Assembly (NCBI GenBank): GCA_032622095.1
Contig: CP136063.1
Location: forward strand, 177,111,956-177,175,955
Length of the DNA: 64,000 nt
Direction of reading: 5' to 3'
DNA from: Siphonodentalium dalli
Taxonomy: Eukaryota; Mollusca; Scaphopoda; Gadilida; Siphonodentaliidae
Shown here: positions 47,060 to 59,000 of the stretch, piece by piece
Layout of the letters: every line of letters begins with the position of its first letter
Numbering within the stretch: position 1 is the stretch's first letter
Position numbers and translations under genes: made by a program
The notes under the pieces: model-generated
Database searches by the model: none
The model's input: the letters and a program-made list of their open reading frames with translations, nothing else
Told to the model about the DNA's origin: nothing

Positions 47060-50000
47060 CTGTAAAATACATCGATACAGTATAAGTGTGCTGTATTCAA
47101 GTTCACACTGGGCCGAAAAATCTTTTGACCAATTTTGTTTACTAATTCTGATTTTTTTTTACCAAATTAAAAAGTTGTCAAATTAAATCCTCATTTTCTG
47201 GCTTCGCAATTAACCAAAATTTTTGTTTGAATTAAGGGTACTCAATCCGATCAGAGGGTCCCCATCTCAACAGATTCCAACAACAACAATCCATTCAGAG
47301 GGTCCTATATTACTATTTCTTTGGCTTTGGGGTTAAAAAATATTTGATTCGAGTCGAGGAACCCATCAAACAAAGCTCAGAGTTATTAGATATTGATTTT
47401 TGAAATTTGTTATTTTCTCGAGATGAGTACTAATATTGCCCTTAACTTAGTAATCTGCGTGTGTACACCAAAACACTATTCAAACAGACAAGGATGGATA
47501 ACTCTAAAATCAAGTGGTAATAATAACGCAATTTTGACTGTGTTCTGGGACAGAAAGAATAGAAATAACGAATCTTCAAATATCGATATCTGATCACCCT
47601 GAGTGTTGATTGGTAGGTTCCTCGACTCGAATCAATTATTTTTTACCCCCAAAGCCAAAGAAATAGGACCCTCTGATCAGATTGAGTACCTTTAACACCT
47701 AACATTTTATATAATTATGTCCATACTGTCCAATACCGTGACTAGATTTCTTTAATCCCACCATTGTTACTTGACAATATACCACTACCCACCATCTACC
47801 ATTCAGCCATATGACAGACAAAGGATTCATTATAGTTAATCCTCATTACTGTTTTATTGCATTTGGTGACCCATTGTTTGATTGTGCACTGCCATGAGTG
47901 CCTTTTGTTACCCATTAAGCTGTATCACCTAATCAATTAGAAGATGATTGTATTCTAAATTTGATTTTCATGTCAGCCCCATTACAAAATCAATTTGGGT
48001 TTTTGAAAAAAGATGTCTGATTTTGGGGTAAAACAAACTTTGGCCAAAAGTTTAAGCAAATGAAATTTGTTTGGTCATTTTCGAAAAAAAAAACAAAAAA
48101 ACAAACAAACATGGCCATTGTCCAATGACAGCGTGAACCCTGCCTGTATTTGAGAGATTTTTTCTTCATCATATAGTGGAGATTAATGGCAATGACTTCT
48201 AACCCTTATTCATCATGTTAATTCATTTGGTCATGTATGTGACCCTCATTCCAGTGATGGTTGTCAGGAAACATATTCCACGATGACATGAAGAAGTATT
48301 TTCAAACGTCCTTGATATACGTCCCACTATAGTTGACTACCGTATAGTTTTGTTCCCTTGAACAATTGTTTCGTATCGCCCATGCATTAAATTAGTAACT
48401 GGTCAATATACATTTTGATAGTCTCAAACAGTAGTTCTTGTTGATTATTGCACAAAATGGTGCAGAAATGGTTCATTTTCAGTATTGATTGATAATAATA
48501 GAAGGTTGTGATGCATGTTGTCTTCACATACCTTTATAGAGATATATTTATATATGTGTCACTGAAATATAATCATTATTCTTTCAAAAAATCCAGCAAA
48601 CAGGCTCTGATAAGCAAGAAAATTTGATATCTAATGAATAGAATTAGTGTTGAAAGGACCAGGGTATTTTGTAGTTGACTAATCAACAGTCAAAACTGGA
48701 GTCGAAATTGACTTATCAACAACCCCCATTCCCATGAAAACTTCCATTTCACTATGTGGCTATTGTGTACTATAAAATAACTGAGAAATAACTGCTGTTA
48801 ACAAGGTCCCATTTTTTCCTGGGTGTTACGATCGGAAGACGAAAACCGGTGCTTTGTATCCATCCAGCTAATTAATACTGGGTGTCTTGGCTAAATTGAC
48901 TTGCGTTTCATTGTGTATAGGATTCTCATACTGAATTAGTTACACACTTGGTGACCGAGAATACGTAACCCATCGACAACGCATAGATACGCTACGGCAG
49001 TATTTTAAGTTTGCATGTAGTCGATCGCGGCCTTTGAAGATTGTCGCGTTATCACACTACGAATGCAAAACTTTGCCGAAAACATCGCCGTTCTCGTAAT
49101 TAAATGTCTTTATCGTGTTATTATTATTATATGTATCGCGATGTGTTGTTACTATAAAGCCATGCCCGTATATTATTCAGTTTTGCACGCATTTATCTAT
49201 ATAAACACTGCGTTTATGCGTGGTTATTGGCCTATAAAATTAACACTCTAGCGATACGGTCTATTGAATATGCAGGTCATAACTCGACCTCTATGTGTCA
49301 ATTACGCATAACAATAGGATTATAAAATATATAAACGTTCGCCGTGGTTCATTTAAACATCCAATCATATATAACACTTTTTGAAGGAGGGTTAATAATC
49401 CGGTTTAATATGTAAGCACATATACAAGCGTTCTTTATTAGCAATATATCGTAATAGTGAACGCTCTTTATTGCGTCAAGGTAAAGGGACTGGACTTAGA
49501 ACAGTTGTCATCGTGATTTTTTTTACTGATTACACCAATACAGGTCAATACATGTACACAAACTTCCGATATGCATGCTTTATATATCCTTCCAAGTCAC
49601 TGCAATTTCCACTTTATTAAACTCTTTTTATTCGTACCATTATGGAAAACTCTTAACATGGAACGCTCTTTATTGAGCCATGGTGAAGGAAATGGGGAAT
49701 CGACTTAGAATAGTTGTTATCGTGAATTATTCAACATACTCTCCACTTTTAACTGCAATTGTATGTATTCGTAACCATGACTGACTTGTCAAATTAAACG
49801 CTCTTTATTTGGTATATGTAATCGGTTTCTGATTTTGCGCAACGGGTTTCCCACAGAAATCCCGCCAAATGGCACGTAAACGAAAATCGTTTGGAAATGA
49901 ATACAGCATTATACCTAACTGAGAGTCACTAGACCGGCCACAGCCGAAAACACTGCTTTTATATGGCATTGTCATGAATGAATGATTGTAAATACGGGAC

Positions 50001-53000
50001 ACTCGGGGCATATATACGGAAAATTAAAACAACATCGTGAACACGCGCCCGAATAGAGTTCACATGCCTGCTCGTGTTTTTATAAGCTTTATTTTTGACA
50101 CGAAAGTGTTACCTACCCCGCTCAATCGGCCTTCTATAATTTTTTGTCAAAACAATAACTTTCCAAACAGCGCTTAAGACAAATCACAAGTGAATATAAC
50201 TCACCGCGCGATGACAATTAACCATGTGTAAACAATGCTATTGATATGCCCCACAGTAATTCCATCACGCTCACGCGCTGATGTCTATTCCGGATTTTCC
50301 ATCGTCATACAGGTAGACACAATTAACTCCGACTCCGATTCTGTGCTTTTAATTAGTTTACCTCGCTTGATGTCATGCGAGGTTTTGCGACGGAGATAGC
50401 CGACAACCGGTGGCGGTATTATTTATTTATTTCTCGGCTTATTTATTACGCGATTTTTATGGGACTTGGATTATTGTGATCACAATATGGGTGGCTTTCC
50501 GATAGAGTTTTGTTGTTTCATGAGCATTGTAATCCTTTAAAGAAAAATTTGGATTAATAATTTTGATATTGGTTCAATTTCCAATTAAACAATCCAAACT
50601 TGAGTTATCATCCGGAAACCAAAGAAAAAAGAAGAAAATTGAATTTTCTAAGTCGAAAAGCCCATAACTCTGAGAAAAATCATCGGATCAAACTCAAATT
50701 CGAACTTGACCTGTATTTGATAACATTGACTCACACAAAAACGGAATTTTCAATTGAACAGTCCAAACTTTAGTTAAAATCTGGAAACCCCAAAAAAAAG
50801 AAGAAAATTTTATTTTCTAAGTCGAAAAAAGTCCATTACTCTAGAAAAAATCATCGGATCAAACTCAAATTCTACAAAAAAACGGTATTTGCAATTAAAG
50901 GATCCAAACTCGAGATATCATCCGGAAATCGAAAAAGTGAGAAAAGTCGGACCAAACCGCAATTAGCATCATGCGGAGAGGCAGTCCTAAGGAGATTGCA
51001 TACAAAAAATTATTGAAATTGGTTCATAGTTGTTCGAGTTATGAGGTCGGACGGACGGACGGACGCTAAGACGGACGAACAAATGGGTAGATATGTGGCT
51101 CCGACCTAGGTGGCTAGAAATGGTAATGTGGCTTTAGTTTTTATGTGTCTTCTCAAGTAGCCATAAAATTTTATGTGGCTATCAAGTAGTAGATAGTGAT
51201 AAAACTCCAGATTATGGATTCATAACATGTTGGAATTATAGCAGAAGAAGCTGATTAAAACTCAAAAACTTGCACACAGCAACTGGGACAGTGGAATAGG
51301 AGAAACTGACAGGTCCGTCATTGGGTGACTAGCCACATAAATGTCCGACATCTCCTATTGACAGGCCATGGATGTCTAAATCTATGGACTTTTTGTTTCC
51401 AAATTTTGAGTGACTACAAAATTATATAAGCTGATTAGGCCAAATAGATCATTTTTGAACGTCCATCTGAAAGCTGTTACGGGGCACATAAATATCCATT
51501 TTACACAATCTTAGCCACATATGTAGTCATTAGTAAACACGGACGGACGGTACAAACGGCGGACGGACGGACACACAGAGGGAGAAAGCGTGACGGACAG
51601 ACGCAGTCAATCCAGTATACCCCCCATTTTCTTCGAAAGTGGGGGTATAATGATACACCTTCACAGAACATCAGGAGATGAAATAACTATGGTCTCACCT
51701 TTCTCCTCACTTGCGCTGATGCTACGACCCTGTTGGATGGCCTGTGCTATAGTGTTAGCTGTGGTTTCTGGACCAGTCAACTGTGTGAAGACAAAGGACA
51801 TATTGTCACTGCATGTTAACTCTTTCTATACTATTAAATGCTCATTGACGAGTAATTCACTTAGGAAATGTTCAGAAAATAAGTTCAATAAACAGCCACA
51901 GGCCATTTATTGAACTTATTATCTGAACATTTCCCCATCAATTAATAGTAATCCTGCTGCACTAGTATTATCGTTTCTGCTGTCTGTCATCTGCTTTTAT
52001 TACCTGAACATCCCTCCAAATGAATAATATACGATACCAGTGTATACTTTTATAATTGAATGGGAGATTCCAATTAGTACAGAAAGGGTTAAAGGTACTC
52101 AATCAGATTCGATGGTCCCCATATCATCAGATTCCAACAACAATAAATTTAATTAAATGCCGCTTCAGGTACCAGAATCGATTAGTTGCCCAAAAATAAT
52201 GCTAACCACAGTCCACAATAGTATAAAATTGCCCAAAACCTGTTATTAATCAACATTTTGTACAATGAAATTGTGACGGTTTGTCAAATATCTGACACAA
52301 AAAAGCCACTTGATTTTAGAGTTATCCATCTTCATCCGCTATTTGGTCTTCTCATCAACTTTTACAGGGCCACTAAATATTCCAGGTGGTGAAAAATAAT
52401 AGATTTTAAAAATCGATATCTGATCAGTCTGAGCTTTGATGGTTAGGTTCCTAGACTCGAATCAAATACTTTTTACCCTGGAAGCCAAATAAATAGTAAT
52501 TGAGGGGTGCCCAATCGGATTGAGTACCTTTAATACATATTAAAGTATGAATGTCAGTTTGTCTTCTGCTATATACAGTAATGCCATAAATAATTGACTC
52601 CTTAACCACAGCAGAATTATGGGTAACTTTTCAGGATTTAGTCGGAAATATGGCTTGTTGCCATTCATCGGAAAACTCTCAGCTTTTCTATATATTATCG
52701 ATATTAGATTGCTGTTATCACCGGGAATTTATTGAAAATGGCATAAGTACCCCTTTCAACATTATGATTTTGACAATTTTATGATAACATGGTTCAGTTT
52801 AGAAGAGGGTGAAGAGGAGTTAACAACAAGCGGGTCACCGTTTATCTCAAGTTATCTCCTCAGTGAAGAAAAGCATGCAGAGTATAAAGTAGAAGGAGCG
52901 AATATGGCAAGAGACCGAGTTGAAGAGTTTGATGAGGGGAAATAAAAATGACAAGAATGCAAAATATTACAGAAAAGGATTAATTAATCAGCTGAGAGGG

Positions 53001-56000
53001 AAGGGAAGAGGAGACAGGGAGTGTGAATTACCACTTCTGTGTGCTTATAGACAACCTCGAAAATATCTCTCTTTGTATTTTAAAGTGATGTGAAACACTC
53101 CGATAGGGTGATGAAATAAAAATGGAGAATAATATTGCTCAAAGTAGTTATTTTTACAAATATTTTATCCAAATTGACAACACACACCGTCATTCTTATA
53201 TATTAATTGAATGCAGTGACTCTCAATGTGAAATCATTTTCATTGGTTTACAAGCCTGGAAATAGTGTGTCTGTCATTTGCAGAATGAGGTCCCCAGAGG
53301 GTGAATTTATGATGCTAACCCGCATAGCGGGCTAGCATCACCAAATTCACCCTCTGGGGACCTCATTCTGCTTACACCTCAGCAGAATGAGGTTCCCAGA
53401 GGGTGAATTTGGTGATAGCCCGCTATGCGGGATAGCATCACTAAATTCACCCTCTGGGAACCTCATTCTGCAAATGACAGACACACTATTTCAAGGCTTG
53501 TTCGTTTATCTCCTGATAATAGTTCCATCCCAGATCGGAAAGTAAATATTTACAATTGAGCGTACTGTTCAGACGATATTTCTATGGAGTGGTACGGTTG
53601 ATTTGGTTGAGATTTTCGGTGATGTTAGTAGAATGCTACTTTCCTCCACCACCTGACTACTGACTTGTCAGTTTCACGCACCCGAACAAGTCCATAATAT
53701 GTCTTTAACGGAAATCTAATGGAAATCCAATGAATCAGGCAACTATGCTACTTGGTTAAAATACATTAAATGTAAATTAATGCCCTAAATAATCGACTCC
53801 TTAACCACAGCAGAATTATGGGTAATTTTTCAGGATTTAGTCGGAAATATGGCTTGTTACCATTCATCGGAAAATTCTCAGTGAAGAGTCGATTATTTAG
53901 GGCATTACTGTATATGGGCAAAATGTTTTTTAGTATAGGATTCCATACATTAACACTTTCCACTTATCAGTTTTAGTTTATGCATGTGTGGGTATTTTAC
54001 ACTCACCACTTTAAATGAAGTAGGTTCATGTGTGGATATTTTACACTCACCGCTTTAAATGAAGTAGATTCATTTTCTTCACACCAGATCTCATCAGTCG
54101 ATTTCTCCGCTAATTTAAGCATTGCATCATAGTTCCTCTGTAGGTCCTCCGCTTTAACATTGTGGTTGAATTGGATTAGAATTTTCAGCAAATTGTTTAT
54201 CTCCTCTGAAAGGTGAGAAAATAAGCAAGTGTGTTATATTCTAAGCACATTTCCAAATTTTGTTTTTAGTCATATTCATAGTGTTGGAGCTCCTAGTCCA
54301 AGTTTCCATCGACATAAAGCAGCTAGTGAAATTGTTAGGGACAGATATTGCTTTACGTCGAAGCATCCTGCCCATACCTTTCTATATCAGGGTTTACGCC
54401 CAGAACCAGTGGCAGGATTTTCCATTAATTTTAATCAACTTTAATCAACACAGAATGATATATTTATCTGAAAAAAAAGTGATATATTACAGTCATAATG
54501 ATGTATTATATCTAACTTTTATGTTGCATTGCACACAGAATACGCCATGTAATTAAGAGTAACCACACACTGTTAATGTTTACCGCGTGACGGTCAATTC
54601 GTGAGGTGAAATGAGTTTGTATTCTTTTGAAATTATGCAAACAATATGACAAATTATATTTTTACATTAAATTACCGCTTTCAATTGAAACTTGTGACGC
54701 TTTCAGAACAAATTTCTTCCATGGAATAAACCTGTTTATCACTTTTATTTGCTATTTTAGATGGGGGGTTATTTACACTTAAAGTCCGCAATAGAAGAGT
54801 AAGTCAAGCGTGCTTCGACGTAAACCAGTATTATCTCGACTAGCTGGTTTATGTTGAAAGGTTTATGGAGCTCGTTGTAATATATATATTGCAGTGAATT
54901 TGAGTGCACATATCCAGTTCCCAGTAGTGGAATTTGTCAACTGGAATGCCTAAACCAAAAAATAGATAGATATCAACCATTACACAGGTATGATTAATAT
55001 TGACATGATTACCGGAATGAAATTCTGAAAATTCTTATATAACCAACCAATGGTGTATGCTTTTATATCTGGGATAATTGATGGTGTCCTAATTTTCAAG
55101 ATATGCTCCCTCCCGAACACTAATCTCTGGGAGCTGTTTCAGGATCTTGGATATTTGAGATTACAGTTAAGTTAGAACATGGTTCATACCTCTCAGCCCA
55201 TCCACATATCTGATGGTGTTAGCTAGAGCCGCTACGAGGGCGACATCTTCATATGCACTCCCTTCTCTAAGTTTGTACTTCTTCTGTCTCGCTTTTCTCT
55301 GACTTCTTCTGGAGGAACTGTTATAAACAACAATAATATTATTACTGCTACTAGTACTACTACAACTACTACTACAGAAACAACAAGAGGTTGCATCATA
55401 GCGGGCTAGCATCACAAAATTCACCCTCTGGGGACCTCATTCTGCTGAGGTGTAAGCAGAATGAGGTCCCCAGAGGGTGAATTTGGTGATGCTAGCCCGC
55501 TATGTGGGGTAGCATCACTAAATTCACCCTCTGGGGACCTCATTCTGCAAATCACAGACACCCTATTTCAAGGCTTGTGGAAGGGTTAACCCTTTCTTTA
55601 CTTAATATTCATTGATGAGTAGTGTTCAGATAATATAGGTTGTTTGTTTAACTTATTATCTGAACATTTCCCACCAATGAATATGAATCATTCTGCATGT
55701 GCATTATCTTTTCGTCTGTCTGCCGTCTGCTTTTATCACCTGAACACCCCTCCAAACGAATAACTGATTGTTCAAATGTGTACTTTTATAACTGAATCGA
55801 AGAATCCATTTAGTAAAGAAAGGGCTAAAGTATTTTACATAGTGTACAGTATCAGGTGGCCTATTAATTAGATGAGTTTAGATATAGTCTCCCTTTGGTA
55901 TAGTAATGGAATCTATGAAGATAAATATGGGAGACATTTCTCACATTTATTCCTTATTTTTGCTTCAGCGCAAATCATTTGTGCTTCAGTGTATATCATT

Positions 56001-59000
56001 TGCGCTTCAGTGTAAATCATTTGTGCTTCAGCACAAATATATGATGATCAATTTATTTGCACTGAGGTGCAAATCATTTGAACTTAAGTGTAAATATGAT
56101 GCATTTGCACTTCAGCAGAATTGATTTGCACTTTAATACAAATAATTTTGCTTCAGTGTAAATATTTGCGCTTCAGCACAAATAACCACTATTATTTGTG
56201 CTTCAAATTTTAGCTGAAGACTAACCAGTTTATAACTATAAATAAATAGACATTATAGTTAACTGGTAGCTGGGTCGTGTATGGTTTTTTGCCTCAAGTG
56301 AGATACGGAAGATTATTTTTATGAGGCTCTAGCCGAGCGAAATTGATCCTCGCATCTCACGAGCAGAGAAAAACCATACTCTACCCAGTTAACAACAGTT
56401 AACTGTTGTGTTTATTATATTTCCTATACCAGTTTGTTATGACCCAGACCAAAATGGAACACACAGTTAGACTTAACACATTCTTAAACCTGCAACATTA
56501 CCAGCCATTTCTGTTAAAATAACGTGCAATGATACCAAATGACGCAAAAATATGGCATCATGACATAGGGCTGAGATTAGGATAACATCTTGAGAGTGGA
56601 CTATCACGTTCGGTCATCTGGGAGTGAGGATACGATTTATATTTTGACGTAAAAAGTTTATGAAAATAAAATAAACGATACACCTACCCAGAAGCATCAG
56701 TGAACTTTGACCTTTGGCTATCAGCAGAGTATTTTGACGACACGATGCTGTCACCCGTAGCACTGCTTGTATCCGAAAATAGATCTGAGTCCGTATTATC
56801 TCGTCCTCCACCCTCTGTCAAAAAAAAACACATTTGTGTTTATTCTTTCAAAACTAGTTTTGATGCAGGACAAATGCCTGTTGTGAGTGTAAATGTTGCA
56901 CCTCACATAACATAAATAGACAGAACACAACGCGCATCTTAATCGACAATCTTTTATCGATTGAGTTGCAGATGGCGCAAGGATATAACTTTGCGCCGTC
57001 CGCAACGAGTTCGATAAAAGATTCGAGATTATTATGCAAGTTGTGTTCTGTATTTATTCTACACCGTTCAGTCAGATAAGTTCAATCCATGAATGTCATA
57101 TCCATTGTTACTATAGCCACCTTTCTTGTGATTTAAGTCTGACAAATAGCCAGTAATTATGGGGGGATCACCGGAAGCAGATGATCGACGTAATGTACGT
57201 CATCTTTCTTGGCGACAACAAGAATAGTTCTGGCTTGTATTCCACTAGAGGTATAAACTACAATGTAATCAATGGCTGGGATTCCGTTGAATACATGTAC
57301 CTCACGTCAATGGGTGTGGAATAATGCTAATGAGAAAACTGTACATTGAAATTATTCCATTACAAAAAGCTAAGGAGAAGGTAAATAGAACATGATTGGG
57401 AGGGTATGCGTCGCACACAGGTACAGCGATTTGATTAACTCTCTGGGCACCGGTGACGAGATCTCATCACCCAATGTCATGACATTGACTGCCGGTGAAG
57501 AAATAACTTGTCGCCCACTATTCTCATTATTTTCACCCTATTTCTATCCTGCATTTTGCTCTATTTTGAGTAATAATAACAGTGACACTGAAATAATTAG
57601 TGCACAAAAGTTAGTTTGCTCAGTGACATTATATATTGATAAAATATATTTACATTATGACAAAGATGAGGTTGCAAACCATTCTGATGATGACCAGAAC
57701 TATTCAGCATCAACTGATGAAGGTGTCAAACAAGTTTGATTTAACTCATTCGTCGACATTCGTATATAGAACTCTAGTACATATTTTTGACAAAATCAGT
57801 TATTCAAATGAAGCACATGTACTAGTATATATATTTTTTCTGGATAAATTTGCAACCACAATTATTTAGGTTATGAGAAAAGGTGCCTGAAATATATTAT
57901 TTTTATTTATTTGGCACAATTTGGGATTTCTGGCACATATGTAGAACACAGTTCTATCTTAAAGGTACTCAATCCGATTAGATGCTCCTAAATTACTATT
58001 TCTTTGGCTTTGGGGTAAAAAATTTTGATTCGAGTCGAGGAACCCACCCATCAAAGCTCAGAGTAATCAGATATCGATTTTTTTTAAGTTTGTCAATTTT
58101 TGGAGATGTGGGCCAGAACCTCGTGCTCAAACAGACAAATTGCCGGTGTAAGATGGATAACACAAAAATCAAGTGGTTACTATTAACAATGATAACCACT
58201 TGATTTTCGAGTTATCCATCTTACACCCGCAACTTGTCTGTTTGAGCACGAGGTTCTGGCCCACATCTCCAAAAATTAACAAACTTCAAAAATCGATATC
58301 TGATCTGATATCTGATCACTCCGAGCTTTGATGGGTGGGTTCCTCGACTCGAATCAAATATTTTTTACCCCTGAAGCCAAAGAAATAGTAATTTAGGGGT
58401 GCTTATTCGGATTGATTACCTTTAATAATTTATCATGAAATTAAAATCTATTGTAACGTGGGGGTTGAGATGGAATTGTACCCACCAAGGAATTCTAATC
58501 TGGCCTTCTCCTTTTCCTCTCTAACAACAACTAAGCGTTTCTTGTGCTTTTCAAATTCTTCTTTGTTTTTGTCAAGCTCAGACATATAGTGATCATAACT
58601 ATCAACTATAGCGCTCCGCAAATGGGTTTCAATGAAGTCAGTTCTCTCGTGTTTATACATCTGAAACACAGTATACAATATACATGCCTGGAAATAATGT
58701 CTCCGTCATTTGCAGAATGATGTCCCCAGAGGGTGAATTTAGTGACGCTATCCAGCACAGAGGGCTAGCGACACCTAATTCACCCTCTGGGGACCTCATT
58801 CTGCTGAGGCCTCAACTGCTATGGGAGACCTAGGACCAGATTAGGGGATATAGAAACTTCCTAGAAGGAACAATTAATTAAAAACAATGTTAATGTGAGA
58901 ATATAGATACTTTCCATAAGCAGAATGAGTCCACAGAGGGTGATTTTGGTGATGCTAGCCCGCTATGAAAGATAGCATCAATAAATTCACCCTCCTAGGA

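Noticed and set aside
57392-57739. 115-residue open frame
   Set aside because: No domain, no splice signals and opposite to ELP1 inside its intron; length is within chance for this composition.
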